A DNA stretch of 64,000 bases. Source: Martinezella tropici (lineage in GTDB: Bacteria > Pseudomonadota > Alphaproteobacteria > Rhizobiales > Rhizobiaceae). The stretch is from NCBI RefSeq assembly GCF_008370325.1, contig NZ_VNIP01000011.1, positions 1 to 64,000 of the forward strand, given 5' to 3'. This document shows positions 36,103-45,853 of this stretch, in pieces (position 1 is the stretch's first letter; the number at the start of each line of letters is the position of its first letter). The notes beneath the pieces were generated by a model that saw only the letters and a program-made list of their open reading frames with translations, did not search any database and was not told where the DNA came from. The translations under genes were made by a program, and so were the position numbers.

Positions 36103-37059
36103 ATGGTCTTCTTTCCCCACCGCCACCTCATCGGCATCAAGGGCCTCACCGAGCAAGATATCACCTATCTTCTCGACAAGGCCGACGAGGCGGTCAAGAT
36201 CAGCCGCCAGCGCGAGAAAAAGACGTCCACGCTTCGTGGCCTGACACAGATCAATCTCTTCTTCGAAGCATCGACGCGCACGCAATCCTCCTTCGAACTG
36301 GCCGGCAAACGGCTCGGCGCCGATGTGATGAACATGTCCGTCGGCAACTCCTCCGTCAAAAAGGGCGAGACGCTGATCGATACGGCGATGACGCTGAATG
36401 CCATGCGGCCTGATGTGCTCGTCATCCGCCATTCGAGCGCGGGCGCCGCCGCACTTCTGGCGCAGAAGGTGTCCTGCTCCGTCGTGAATGCCGGCGACGG
36501 CCAGCATGAGCATCCGACCCAGGCGCTGCTCGACGCGCTGACGATCCGCCGCGCCAAGGGCAAGCTCTCGCGCATCATCGTCGCGATCTGCGGCGACGTG
36601 CTGCACTCGCGCGTTGCCCGCTCCAACATCCTGCTGCTCAACGCCATGGGCGCACGCGTCCGGGTCGTGGCGCCCGCCACGCTGCTGCCGGCCGGCATCG
36701 CCGACATGGGTGTTGAAGTCTTTCATTCGATGAAGGAAGGGCTGAAGGATGCCGACGTCGTGATGATGCTGCGCCTGCAGCGCGAGCGCATGTCCGGTGC
36801 CTTCGTGCCCTCGGTGCGCGAATACTACCATTTCTACGGGCTCGACGCCGAAACGCTCAAGGTCGCCAAGGAGGATGCGCTCGTCATGCATCCGGGTCCG
36901 ATGAACCGCGGGGTGGAAATCGCCTCCGAAGTGGCCGACGGTCCGCAAAGCGTCATCGCCGAACAGGTGGAAATGGGCGTCGCCGTGCGCATGGCCGTGA
37001 TGGAGACCCTGCTCGTTTCACAGAACCAAGGACCTCGCACCGAGGGAGCGGGCGCATGA
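36103..37059 (+). CDS. pyrB: Aspartate carbamoyltransferase catalytic subunit
   Basis: Second step of pyrimidine synthesis: carbamoyl phosphate plus aspartate to carbamoyl aspartate. The 318-residue protein carries EASTRTQSSFELAGKRLG (carbamoyl-phosphate loop), HSSAGAAALLA, GDGQHEHPTQALLDALT and MHPGPMNRGVEI. It starts with ATG 36103 preceded by GAGGGCAGG. There is no pyrI. The next gene, a dihydroorotase-like pyrC, overlaps by 4 nt (ATGA), which fits the class of ATCases that assemble with a DHOase or DHOase-like partner. Confidence 0.96.
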   Translation: MVFFPHRHLIGIKGLTEQDITYLLDKADEAVKISRQREKKTSTLRGLTQINLFFEASTRTQSSFELAGKRLGADVMNMSVGNSSVKKGETLIDTAMTLNAMRPDVLVIRHSSAGAAALLAQKVSCSVVNAGDGQHEHPTQALLDALTIRRAKGKLSRIIVAICGDVLHSRVARSNILLLNAMGARVRVVAPATLLPAGIADMGVEVFHSMKEGLKDADVVMMLRLQRERMSGAFVPSVREYYHFYGLDAETLKVAKEDALVMHPGPMNRGVEIASEVADGPQSVIAEQVEMGVAVRMAVMETLLVSQNQGPRTEGAGA

Positions 37060-38345
37060 GCAACTCGATCGTCCTCCAGAACGTCCGCATCATCGATCCC
37101 TCACGTGATCTCGATGAGATCGGCACGATTGTCGTCGAAGACGGCGTAATCATCGCGTCGGGCAAGGATGCGAAAAACCACGGCGTTCCCAAGGGCGCGA
37201 GCGTTCGCGACTGCGGCGGCCTCGTTGCCATCCCTGGCCTGGTCGATGCCCGCGTGCATGTCGGCGAGCCTGGCGGCGAACATCGCGAAACCATCGCCTC
37301 CGCCAGCCGCGCGGCCGCAGCCGGTGGCGTCACCTCCTTCATCATGATGCCGGACACCGATCCGGTCATCGACGACATCGCGCTTGTCGAGTTCGTCCGG
37401 AAGACGGCGCGCGACACGGCCGTCGTCAATGTCTATCCGGCAGCGGCCCTCACCAAGGGACTTGCCGGCGAGGAGATGACGGAAATCGGCCTATTGCGGG
37501 AAGCGGGAGCCGTCGTGTTCACCGACGCCCATTCCGGCGTCCACGATAGCCAGGTCCTGCGCCGCATCATGACCTATGCGCGCGAATTCGGTGCAGTGAT
37601 TTCCTGCGAAACACGCGACAAATATCTCGGCGCAAACGGCGTCATGCACGAAGGCCTGCTGGCAAGTTGGCTCGGTCTCTCGGGCATCCCGAAGGAAGCC
37701 GAGTTGATCCCGCTCGAGCGCGACCTCCGCATCGCGACGCTGACGCGCAGCCACTATCATGCCGCGATGATTTCGGTGCCGGAATCGGCTGAGGCGATCC
37801 GCCTCGCCCGCTCGCGCGGCGCCAAGGTCACCTGCGGCATCTCGATCAACAATCTGGCGCTCAACGAGAACGACATCGGCGAATACCGGACCTTCTTCAA
37901 ACTCTATCCGCCGCTGCGCTCCGAGGACGATCGCACAGGTATGATCGAGGCACTGGCGGACGGCACGATCGACATCATCGTCTCCTCGCATGATCCGCAG
38001 GATGTGGACACAAAACGCCTGCCGTTCGGAGAGGCCGAAGACGGCGCCGTCGGGCTCGAAACGCTGCTTCCCGCGGCACTTCGGCTCTATCACAGCGGTC
38101 AAGTGAGCCTGATGCGGCTTGTCGATGCGCTCTCGACGCGACCGGCGCAGATCTTCGGACTTCCCGCCGGTACGCTGAAGCCCGGCGCCAAGGCCGATAT
38201 CGCGCTTGTCGATCTTGACGAGCCTTGGCTTGTCGCAAAAGACATGCTTCTGTCGCGCTCGAAGAATACACCCTTCGAAGATGCGAGGATGAGCGGCCGG
38301 GCGGTTGCAACCTATGTCGCCGGCAAGCTGGTTCATAGTCTCTAG
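37056..38345 (+). CDS. pyrC: Dihydroorotase-like protein PyrC (metal site degenerate)
   Basis: A 429-residue amidohydrolase-fold protein of the type I dihydroorotase family. The usual HxH metal motif in xxHVHLREPG reads DARVHVGEPG here, so the first His is replaced by Arg, and the late ATDHAPH-like motif reads SSHDPQD. Other family segments are intact: SRAAAAGGVTSFIMMPDTDP, GAVVFTDAHSG, SIVSSHDPQDVDTK (in part), and LSTRPAQIFGLPAGTLKPGAKADI. Loss of a metal ligand suggests a structural, non-catalytic partner of PyrB, as known for the PyrC' proteins of pseudomonads. An active dihydroorotase would then be encoded elsewhere. It overlaps pyrB by 4 nt. Confidence 0.85.
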   Translation: MSNSIVLQNVRIIDPSRDLDEIGTIVVEDGVIIASGKDAKNHGVPKGASVRDCGGLVAIPGLVDARVHVGEPGGEHRETIASASRAAAAGGVTSFIMMPDTDPVIDDIALVEFVRKTARDTAVVNVYPAAALTKGLAGEEMTEIGLLREAGAVVFTDAHSGVHDSQVLRRIMTYAREFGAVISCETRDKYLGANGVMHEGLLASWLGLSGIPKEAELIPLERDLRIATLTRSHYHAAMISVPESAEAIRLARSRGAKVTCGISINNLALNENDIGEYRTFFKLYPPLRSEDDRTGMIEALADGTIDIIVSSHDPQDVDTKRLPFGEAEDGAVGLETLLPAALRLYHSGQVSLMRLVDALSTRPAQIFGLPAGTLKPGAKADIALVDLDEPWLVAKDMLLSRSKNTPFEDARMSGRAVATYVAGKLVHSL

Positions 38346-38379
38346 GGCAGCCTTAAGGGTTTACGGAGAATAAGACGTG

Positions 38380-38997
38380 ATGGCGGATTTCTGGACTTGG
38401 CAGCTTACCCCGCAGACCGCGCTGGCCGGCCTCGTCATCGGCTACCTGCTCGGCTCCATCCCCTTCGGTCTATTGCTGACGCGCATGGCCGGGCTTGGCG
38501 ACGTGCGCAACATCGGCTCCGGCAATATCGGCGCGACCAACGTGCTGCGCACCGGCAACAAGGGGCTCGCCGCGGCCACGCTGCTGCTCGATGCCCTAAA
38601 GGGCACCGCCGCTGTCTTGATCTCAGTGCATTTCTTCGGCGGCGATGCCGGTGTGCTGGCCGGTTTTGCCGCCTTCATCGGCCACATCTTCCCCGTCTGG
38701 ATCGGTTTCAAGGGCGGCAAGGGCGTCGCGACCTATCTCGGCATCCTGCTAGGCCTTGCGCCGCTGATGGCGCTGATTTTCGCCATCGTCTGGCTGGTTA
38801 TCGCCTTCACCACACGCTACTCCTCGCTTTCCGCGCTGGTTGCAACCCTTGTCATCCCGGTTGTATTGTGGATATTGGGCGTCGATAAGATCGCCGCCGT
38901 CATGGCGCTGATGACCGTCATCTCCTGGTACAAGCATAGGGCCAATATCGCCCGGTTGACCGCGGGAACGGAAGGCAAGATCGGAGCGAAGGGATAA
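38380..38997 (+). CDS. plsY: Glycerol-3-phosphate acyltransferase PlsY
   Basis: Integral membrane acyltransferase that uses acyl-phosphate to make lysophosphatidic acid, the first step of phospholipid synthesis. About 205 residues with five or more hydrophobic segments. The three conserved cytoplasmic motifs are present: LLGSIPFGLLLTR, NIGSGNIGATNVLRTG and GFKGGKGVATYLG. ATG 38380 or the adjacent GTG 38377 could start; GGAG is 8 nt before the GTG. The stop codon overlaps the dprA ATG by one base (TAATG), so the two are coupled. Confidence 0.94.
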   Translation: MADFWTWQLTPQTALAGLVIGYLLGSIPFGLLLTRMAGLGDVRNIGSGNIGATNVLRTGNKGLAAATLLLDALKGTAAVLISVHFFGGDAGVLAGFAAFIGHIFPVWIGFKGGKGVATYLGILLGLAPLMALIFAIVWLVIAFTTRYSSLSALVATLVIPVVLWILGVDKIAAVMALMTVISWYKHRANIARLTAGTEGKIGAKG

Positions 38998-40145
38998 TGG
39001 ACACAGGCAGCGCAAAACGGACCGGAGTTGCGCTGACCGAAAGACAAAGGATCGCCTGGCTCAGGCTTATCCGCTCCGACAATGTCGGGCCATCAACCTT
39101 TCGCGATCTCATCCATCATTATGGCTCCGCCGAAGCAGCACTTGCCATGCTGCCGGAGCTTTCGCAGCGCGGCGGCTCGACGCGCGCGATCCGCATTGCC
39201 GACGAGCGGGACGCATTGCGGGAGCTGGAGGCGGCGCATCGCTTCGGCGCGCGCTTCGTCGGCATCGGCGAGCCGGACTATCCCCCTGCCCTTCGCGAGA
39301 TCGACGGCGCGCCGCCGCTTCTTGCCGTCAAGGGCAGCATGTCTGTGGCAACGAGACCGGCCATCGGCATGGTCGGCTCCCGAAATTCATCGATCAGCGG
39401 CGCCAAATTCACCGCCATGATCGCGCGCGCATGCGGAGAAGCAGGTTACGCCGTGGTCTCCGGCCTGGCGCGCGGCATCGATACGGCCGCTCACCGCGCC
39501 AGTCTCGCGACCGGTACGATCGCCGCTTTGGCGGGCGGACTCGACCAGCCCTATCCACCCGAGAATGTCGGCCTGCTAAACGAGATATGGGACGGCAACG
39601 GGCTCGCCGTCAGCGAAATGCCCTTCGGCTGGGAGCCGCGGGCTCGCGACTTTCCGCGCCGCAATCGTCTGATCGCGGGTATCTCGCTCGGTGTCGTGGT
39701 CGTCGAAGCGGCAACCCGCTCCGGCTCGCTGATCACGGCCCGTCTTGCCGGCGAATTCGGCAGGCTTGTCTTCGCCGTTCCCGGCTCGCCGCTCGATCCG
39801 CGCTGCGAAGGCACCAACGGGCTGCTGAAAGATGGCGCGATGATCGTGACGACGCCGGCCGATATCGTCGAGGCGCTGCGGCCGCTCGCCGAGCCGGACC
39901 TCTTTCGCCCACGCCCGGCCGAGACACCCGTCGAACGGAGCAAGCCGCTCTCGACACCGCCCGATGATGCCGAGCGCGACCGTGTCGTCGATGCACTGGG
40001 TCCGACACCGGTAGAGATCGACGACATCGTCCGTCATACCGGCCTGCCGATAGCGGCTGTTCATTCCGTCCTTCTCGAACTGGACATGGCCGGCCGGCTG
40101 CATCGCCATCCCGGCGGACTGGTGTCGATCTCCATGCTGGATTGA
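38997..40145 (+). CDS. dprA: DNA-processing protein DprA
   Basis: DprA/Smf protects incoming single-stranded DNA and loads RecA in natural transformation; it is widely kept in bacteria without known competence. The 382-residue protein has an N-terminal helix-hairpin-helix/SAM-like part (RIAWLRLIRSDNVGPSTFRD). A Rossmann core follows (RPAIGMVGSRNSSISG, VVSGLARGIDTAAHRASL, GGLDQPYPPENVGL, EMPFGWEPRARDFPRRNR). A C-terminal winged-helix DML1-like domain ends it (DALGPTPVEIDDIVRHTGL). Start overlaps the plsY stop. Confidence 0.94.
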   Translation: MDTGSAKRTGVALTERQRIAWLRLIRSDNVGPSTFRDLIHHYGSAEAALAMLPELSQRGGSTRAIRIADERDALRELEAAHRFGARFVGIGEPDYPPALREIDGAPPLLAVKGSMSVATRPAIGMVGSRNSSISGAKFTAMIARACGEAGYAVVSGLARGIDTAAHRASLATGTIAALAGGLDQPYPPENVGLLNEIWDGNGLAVSEMPFGWEPRARDFPRRNRLIAGISLGVVVVEAATRSGSLITARLAGEFGRLVFAVPGSPLDPRCEGTNGLLKDGAMIVTTPADIVEALRPLAEPDLFRPRPAETPVERSKPLSTPPDDAERDRVVDALGPTPVEIDDIVRHTGLPIAAVHSVLLELDMAGRLHRHPGGLVSISMLD

Positions 40146-40320
40146 AAAGTGTGACACGCGTACCAATTCTAAGCATCGCATCGCCGCGCCAAGCGCAAAA
40201 ATCGCCTTCGCCTCTTGACCGCGACGAATTCCCTGTCCATGTCGGAAGGCCGGGAAGCCGGAAAAACCCGGTATCTCCCGCGCCTTATACCGGCGCGACC
40301 TCTTATTCAGAGACTTGATG

Positions 40321-42990
40321 ATGAACGTTGTAGTGGTGGAATCGCCTGCCAAGGCCAAGACAATCAATAAATATCTGGGACCCGGATATAAGGTTCTTGC
40401 TTCCTTCGGCCATGTGCGCGACCTGCCCGCCAAAGACGGTTCGGTGCTGCCGGATCAAGATTTCGAAATGCTGTGGGAAGTCGATGGCGCTTCGCAAAAG
40501 CGCATCAAAGATATCGCCGACGCGATGAAATCCTCCGACGGCCTGATTCTCGCGACCGACCCCGATCGCGAGGGCGAAGCCATTTCCTGGCATGTGCTCG
40601 ACCTCTTGAACAAGAAGCGCGTCATCAACGGCAAGCCGGTGAAGCGCGTCGTCTTCAACGCCATCACCAAGAAAGCCGTGCTCGACGCCATGGCCGACCC
40701 GCGCGACATCGACGTGCCGCTGGTGGACGCCTATCTCGCCCGCCGCGCGCTTGACTATCTCGTCGGCTTCAACCTGTCGCCGGTTCTCTGGCGCAAGCTG
40801 CCGGGTGCCCGCTCGGCCGGCCGCGTGCAGTCCGTAGCCCTTCGCCTCGTCTGCGACCGCGAGTCCGAGATCGAACGCTTCATCTCGGAAGAATACTGGA
40901 ACCTGTCTGCGATCCTGAAGACGCCGCGTGGCGATGAATTCGAAGCCCGCTTAGTCTCCGCTGACGGCAAGCGCCTGCAGCCGCGTGCGATCGGCAATGG
41001 CGAGGAAGCCGGCAGGCTGAAGGCTTTGCTTGAAGGCGCCTCCTACGTCGTCGATACCGTCGAGGCGAAGCCGGTCAAGCGCAATCCGAGCCCGCCATTC
41101 ACCACCTCGACGCTGCAGCAGGCTGCCTCCTCGAAGCTCGGCTTCTCGGCCTCGCGCACCATGCAGGTGGCGCAGAAGCTCTATGAAGGCGTCGATATCG
41201 GCGGCGAGACAGTCGGTCTCATCACCTATATGCGTACCGACGGCGTCCAGATGGCGCCGGAAGCGATCGATGCGGCACGCCACGCCATCGCCAACCAGTT
41301 CGGCGAGCGCTACCTGCCGGAAAAGGCGCGCTTCTATTCCACCAAGGCAAAGAATGCCCAGGAAGCGCACGAGGCAATCCGCCCGACCGACTTCGACCGC
41401 GTGCCGGACCGCATCCGTAAATTCCTCGATGACGACCAGCTGAAGCTCTACGATCTCGTCTGGAAGCGCGGCATCGCCAGCCAGATGGCATCGGCAGAAA
41501 TCGAGCGCACGACCGTCGAAATCCTGGCCGATAACGCCGGCAAGAAGGCGGGCCTGCGCGCCGTCGGCTCCGTCATCCGTTTCGATGGCTTCATCGCCGC
41601 CTATACCGACCAGAAGGAAGACGGCGAGCAGAGCGACGACAGCGAAGAAGGCGGTCGCCTGCCGGAGATCAATGCACGCGAAAATCTCGCCAAGCAGAAG
41701 ATCAATTCGACCCAGCATTTCACCGAACCGCCGCCGCGCTATTCGGAAGCATCGCTGATCAAGAAGATGGAAGAACTCGGCATCGGCCGCCCCTCCACCT
41801 ATGCGGCGACGCTCGCAACGCTGCGCGACCGCGATTATGTCACCATCGACAAGCGCAAGCTGCTGCCGCAGGCCAAGGGCCGGCTGGTGACGGCCTTCCT
41901 CGAAAGCTTCTTCACCAAATATGTGGAATATGATTTCACGGCCGATCTGGAAGAGAAGCTCGACCGTATTTCGGCCGGCGAGCTGAATTGGAAGGACGTG
42001 CTGCGCGACTTCTGGCGCGATTTCTTCGCCCAGATCGAAGATACCAAGGAACTGCGTGTCACCAACGTTCTCGATGCTCTGAACGAGACGCTCGCTCCGC
42101 TCGTCTTCCCGAAGCGTGAGGACGGCAGCGACCCGCGCATCTGCCAGGTGTGCGGCACGGGCAATCTCTCCCTGAAGCTCGGAAAATACGGCGCCTTCGT
42201 CGGCTGCTCGAACTATCCGGAATGCAACTATACCCGCCAGCTTTCGTCGGAAGGCGGCGCGGAGGCCGAAGCCAACGGATTGAACGAGCCGAAAGCGCTT
42301 GGCACCGATCCGGTGACCGGCGAAGAGCTGACCCTGCGTTCCGGCCGCTTCGGACCCTATATCCAGCGCGGCGACGGCAAGGACGCCAAGCGTGCTTCTT
42401 TGCCGAAAGGCTGGAAGCCGGAGGATATCGATTACGAGAAGGCGATGGCGCTGATCTCGCTGCCGCGTGACATCGGCAAGCATCCGGAAAGCGGCAAGAT
42501 GATCTCGTCCGGCATCGGCCGCTATGGCCCCTTCCTTCTGCATGACGGCAGCTATGCCAACCTCGAAAGCGTCGAGGATGTCTTCACCGTCGGCCTCAAC
42601 CGCGCCGTCACGGTTCTTGCCGAAAAGCAGAGCAAGGCAGGCGGCGGAGCGCGCGGCGGTACGCCCGCGGCGTTAAAGGATCTCGGCGCGCATCCGGATG
42701 GCGGCGGCTCGATCACCGTTCGCGACGGCAAGTATGGTCCCTACGTCAATTGGGGCAAGGTCAATGCGACCCTGCCGAAGGGCACGGATCCACAGGCGAT
42801 CACGGTCGAGGAAGCCCTGGCTCTGATCGCGGCGAAGGCCGGCAAGAGCGGCGGCACCACCAAGAAGGCGCCCGCCAAGGCAAAGGCTGCGGCAGCCGGC
42901 GCAAAAGCGACGAAAACGACCGCTAAGCCGAAGGCCGCTGCTAAGAAGCCGGCGGCCAAGACGACAGCGAAAAAGAAGAGTGCAGAGTGA
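40321..42990 (+). CDS. topA: DNA topoisomerase I (type IA)
   Basis: Relaxes negative supercoils. With ATG 40321 the protein has 889 residues; TTG 40315 and ATG 40318 are also in frame. TOPRIM motifs are VVVESPAKAKTINKYLG at the N-terminus and ATDPDREGEAISWH near residue 80. The catalytic tyrosine is in LITYMRTDGVQM near residue 303. PTDFDRVPDR and ELGIGRPSTYAATLATL belong to domain III. A C-terminal zinc finger, CQVCGTGNLSLKLGKYG with CSNYPEC, is near 610. It is followed by topoisomerase C-terminal repeats and an Ala/Lys-rich tail. The stop overlaps the rnr GTG by 4 nt (GTGA). Confidence 0.96.
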   Translation: MNVVVVESPAKAKTINKYLGPGYKVLASFGHVRDLPAKDGSVLPDQDFEMLWEVDGASQKRIKDIADAMKSSDGLILATDPDREGEAISWHVLDLLNKKRVINGKPVKRVVFNAITKKAVLDAMADPRDIDVPLVDAYLARRALDYLVGFNLSPVLWRKLPGARSAGRVQSVALRLVCDRESEIERFISEEYWNLSAILKTPRGDEFEARLVSADGKRLQPRAIGNGEEAGRLKALLEGASYVVDTVEAKPVKRNPSPPFTTSTLQQAASSKLGFSASRTMQVAQKLYEGVDIGGETVGLITYMRTDGVQMAPEAIDAARHAIANQFGERYLPEKARFYSTKAKNAQEAHEAIRPTDFDRVPDRIRKFLDDDQLKLYDLVWKRGIASQMASAEIERTTVEILADNAGKKAGLRAVGSVIRFDGFIAAYTDQKEDGEQSDDSEEGGRLPEINARENLAKQKINSTQHFTEPPPRYSEASLIKKMEELGIGRPSTYAATLATLRDRDYVTIDKRKLLPQAKGRLVTAFLESFFTKYVEYDFTADLEEKLDRISAGELNWKDVLRDFWRDFFAQIEDTKELRVTNVLDALNETLAPLVFPKREDGSDPRICQVCGTGNLSLKLGKYGAFVGCSNYPECNYTRQLSSEGGAEAEANGLNEPKALGTDPVTGEELTLRSGRFGPYIQRGDGKDAKRASLPKGWKPEDIDYEKAMALISLPRDIGKHPESGKMISSGIGRYGPFLLHDGSYANLESVEDVFTVGLNRAVTVLAEKQSKAGGGARGGTPAALKDLGAHPDGGGSITVRDGKYGPYVNWGKVNATLPKGTDPQAITVEEALALIAAKAGKSGGTTKKAPAKAKAAAAGAKATKTTAKPKAAAKKPAAKTTAKKKSAE

Positions 42991-45365
42991 GCAGAGAACC
43001 GCGCGGCAGGAATCCATCGTCGGAACGGCGTTCCGGCAGACCCGGCCGCGCCGGCAAGGCAGGCGGTGACGCGGAGCCGATGATGGCGATCGTCCACGGT
43101 GTTCTGCCGCCGCGCGAGGTTATCCTGCGCTTCATCGCCGATCATCCGCAGCAGGCTTCCAAGCGCGAACTGGCCAAAGCCTTCGGCCTGAAGGGCGAGA
43201 GCCGCGTCGCGCTGAAGAATCTCCTGCGCGAGCTCGAAGAAGACGGCATGGTGCAGAAGAGCCGCAAATCGCTCATCCGCCCCGGCGCGCTGCCACCGAT
43301 CGCCGTTCTCGACATCACGACGCGCGACAAGGATGGCGAGCTGATCGGCCGGCCCGCCGAATGGGCCGACGAAAACGGCGTGGCACCCGCGGTGATGATC
43401 AAGCAATCCTCCTCGCCCGCCGGCCGCAATGGCAAGGGCAAGGCGCCGGTCGCCGGCATGGGCGACCGCATCCTTGCAAAAATCTTTTCGGCCGCGGATC
43501 GCGGCGGTCCGGCCTACACGGCTCGTATCATCAAGGTCCTCGACAAGCGCAAGGGCGCCTCCATGGGCGTCTTCCGAGAAACGCCCGGCGGCGGCGGCCG
43601 GCTGATGCCGATCGAGCGTCGCGGCGAGGAGATGGTGATCGATCCGGATTATACCGGCGATGCCAAGGACGGCGATCTCGTCGAGGTGGAAATAGCCCGC
43701 CTCGGCCGCTTCGGCCTGCCGCGCGCCAAGGTGCTGTCAGTCATCGGCTCGGTCGCCTCGGAAAAAGCGATTTCCATGATCGCCATCCATGCACATGGAA
43801 TCCCGCACGTCTTCCCCGCCTCCGTGATCGCGGAAGCCGATGCCGCCAAGGCAGCGACCATGTCGCATCGCGAGGATTGGCGCAGCCTGCCGCTGATCAC
43901 AATCGACCCCGCCGATGCCAAGGACCATGACGACGCCGTCTATGCAGAAATGGATCCTTCGCCCGACAATCCGAACGGCGTGATCGTCACAGTCGCCATC
44001 GCCGACGTCTCGTGGTATGTGCGCCCGAACTCGCCGCTCGACCGCGAGGCGCTGAAGCGCGGCAATTCGGTCTATTTCCCCGATCGCGTCGTGCCGATGT
44101 TGCCTGAGCGCATCTCCAATGATCTCTGCTCGCTGAAGGAAGGCGTCGACCGCCCTGCCCTTGCCGTGCGGATGACCTTCTCCAAGGAGGGGCGCAAGGC
44201 GGGCCACACGTTCCATCGCGTCATGATGAAGAGCGCTGCCAAGCTTTCCTACCAGCAGGCGCAGGCGGCGATCGACGGCAAGCCCGACGACAAGACCGGG
44301 CCGATGCTGGAGCCGATCCTCAAGCCGCTCTGGCACGCCTACGAGATTTTGAAAAAAGGCCGTGAGAGGCGCCAGCCGCTCGAGCTCGACATGCCCGAGC
44401 GTAAGATCCTGCTGAAGCAGGACGGTACGGTCGATCGTGTCTTCGTGCCGCCGCGCCTCGACGCGCACAAGCTCATCGAAGAGATGATGATCCAGGCGAA
44501 CGTCGCTGCGGCCGAGACGCTGGAGAAGCGGAAGCAGGTGCTGATCTACCGCATCCATGACGGACCGACGCTTGCCAAGCAGGAGGTGTTGCGCGAGTTT
44601 CTGGCGACCCTCGGTATTTCGCTTGCCAAGGGCGGTAATGTGCGCGCCAACAGCTTCAACGGCATTCTGGCGAAAGCCGAGGGCACGGTGCATCAGACCA
44701 TGGTCAACGAGATGGTGCTGCGCTCGCAGAGCCAGGCGATCTACAGCCCCGACAATATTGGGCACTTCGGCCTGAATCTGATGAAATACGCCCACTTCAC
44801 CTCGCCGATCCGCCGCTACGCCGATTTGATCGTGCACCGCGCCCTCGTCGGCTCGCTTGGTTTCGGCGAAGGCGGGATCACGCCGGACGAGGAAGCAACG
44901 CTGGACGATATCGCCGCTGAAATTTCCACCTTCGAGCGCCGTGCCATGGCGGCCGAACGCGAAACGGTCGACCGGCTCATCGCCCATCATTTGGCCGGTA
45001 AGGTCGGTACAGAATTCGAGGCGCGCGTCGGCGGTGTCACCAAGTCGGGGCTTTTTGTCACCCTGCCGGACTATGGCGCCGATGGTTTCATCCCTATATC
45101 CACGCTGGGCTCCGATTATTTCATCTATGATGAGGCCCATCAGGCATTGACGGGCGAAAGAACGGGACTCGGCTATCGTCTCGGCGATGACGTCAGCGTG
45201 AGGCTAGCCGAGGCCGTGCCGCTTGCCGGGGCTCTGCGCTTCGAAATGCTCAGCGAAGGTCGGGCGATGCCGACCGCGGTGCGTTCCTTCCACAAGGCGA
45301 CCCGCCGCAACAAAAACCAGGCCCGTAAGGCGCCGGGCACAAGACCGCCGCGCGGACGCAGGTAA
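42987..45365 (+). CDS. rnr: Ribonuclease R
   Basis: Processive 3'-5' exoribonuclease that degrades structured RNA. The 792-residue protein starts with GTG overlapping the topA stop. After a basic N-terminal segment there is a helix-turn-helix-like part (QASKRELAKAFGLKGESRVAL). Cold-shock domains follow. The RNB catalytic centre DPADAKDHDDAVYAE with clustered Asp is near residue 310, and FTSPIRRYADLIVHRAL is near 615. A C-terminal S1 domain (EARVGGVTKSGLFVTLPDYG) and a basic tail end the protein. It belongs to the pyrB-to-rpmG co-directional block. Confidence 0.95.
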   Translation: MSREPRGRNPSSERRSGRPGRAGKAGGDAEPMMAIVHGVLPPREVILRFIADHPQQASKRELAKAFGLKGESRVALKNLLRELEEDGMVQKSRKSLIRPGALPPIAVLDITTRDKDGELIGRPAEWADENGVAPAVMIKQSSSPAGRNGKGKAPVAGMGDRILAKIFSAADRGGPAYTARIIKVLDKRKGASMGVFRETPGGGGRLMPIERRGEEMVIDPDYTGDAKDGDLVEVEIARLGRFGLPRAKVLSVIGSVASEKAISMIAIHAHGIPHVFPASVIAEADAAKAATMSHREDWRSLPLITIDPADAKDHDDAVYAEMDPSPDNPNGVIVTVAIADVSWYVRPNSPLDREALKRGNSVYFPDRVVPMLPERISNDLCSLKEGVDRPALAVRMTFSKEGRKAGHTFHRVMMKSAAKLSYQQAQAAIDGKPDDKTGPMLEPILKPLWHAYEILKKGRERRQPLELDMPERKILLKQDGTVDRVFVPPRLDAHKLIEEMMIQANVAAAETLEKRKQVLIYRIHDGPTLAKQEVLREFLATLGISLAKGGNVRANSFNGILAKAEGTVHQTMVNEMVLRSQSQAIYSPDNIGHFGLNLMKYAHFTSPIRRYADLIVHRALVGSLGFGEGGITPDEEATLDDIAAEISTFERRAMAAERETVDRLIAHHLAGKVGTEFEARVGGVTKSGLFVTLPDYGADGFIPISTLGSDYFIYDEAHQALTGERTGLGYRLGDDVSVRLAEAVPLAGALRFEMLSEGRAMPTAVRSFHKATRRNKNQARKAPGTRPPRGRR

Positions 45366-45397
45366 GAGGCGGCTGCCGGCAGGAAGGAAACGCATTC

Positions 45398-45853
45398 ATG
45401 ACGGGCAGCCCATCCGACTCTCCTACCCGCTTCGGTGGCTCCGATGAAAGCGAGCGACCGCTTGGGCGATCGATTTCCCGCGGTATGCTGAACCGCTGTC
45501 CGCGCTGCGGCACCGGCAGGCTCTTCCGCGCCTTCCTGAAGCCGGTGGATCATTGCGCCGTATGCGGCGAGGAAATCTTTCACCAGCGTGCCGACGATCT
45601 GCCGCCCTATCTGGTGATCCTTGTTCTCGGCCACATCATCGTTGGCGGTTACATGCTGACGGACATGACTTTCAAATTGCCGATCTGGGCACATCTTGCC
45701 ATATGGGCGCCGATTACCGTCATCGCAGCACTTGCCGTCATTCAACCGATCAAGGGGGGTGTCATCGGCCTGCAATGGGCGCTGCGGATGCATGGATTCG
45801 GCGGACATGACGACAATCCGGAAGAATGGGATGAGGGAAACGGCCGGTCGTGA
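45398..45853 (+). CDS. DUF983 domain-containing membrane protein
   Basis: A 151-residue protein of the DUF983 family. A zinc ribbon at the start of the domain uses two pairs: NRCPRCGTGRLF and DHCAVCGEEIF. A conserved RADDLPPYLVILVLGHIIVG follows, with two membrane spans (about residues 68-92 and 97-115). The function is unknown; family members often sit near cytochrome oxidase assembly genes elsewhere, which is not the case here. Start ATG 45398 has GGAAGG upstream. The stop overlaps the next gene by 4 nt (GTGA). Confidence 0.9.
   Translation: MTGSPSDSPTRFGGSDESERPLGRSISRGMLNRCPRCGTGRLFRAFLKPVDHCAVCGEEIFHQRADDLPPYLVILVLGHIIVGGYMLTDMTFKLPIWAHLAIWAPITVIAALAVIQPIKGGVIGLQWALRMHGFGGHDDNPEEWDEGNGRS

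Noticed and set aside
40951..42543. 530-codon frame opposite topA
   Set aside because: Antisense shadow of a complete topoisomerase I.
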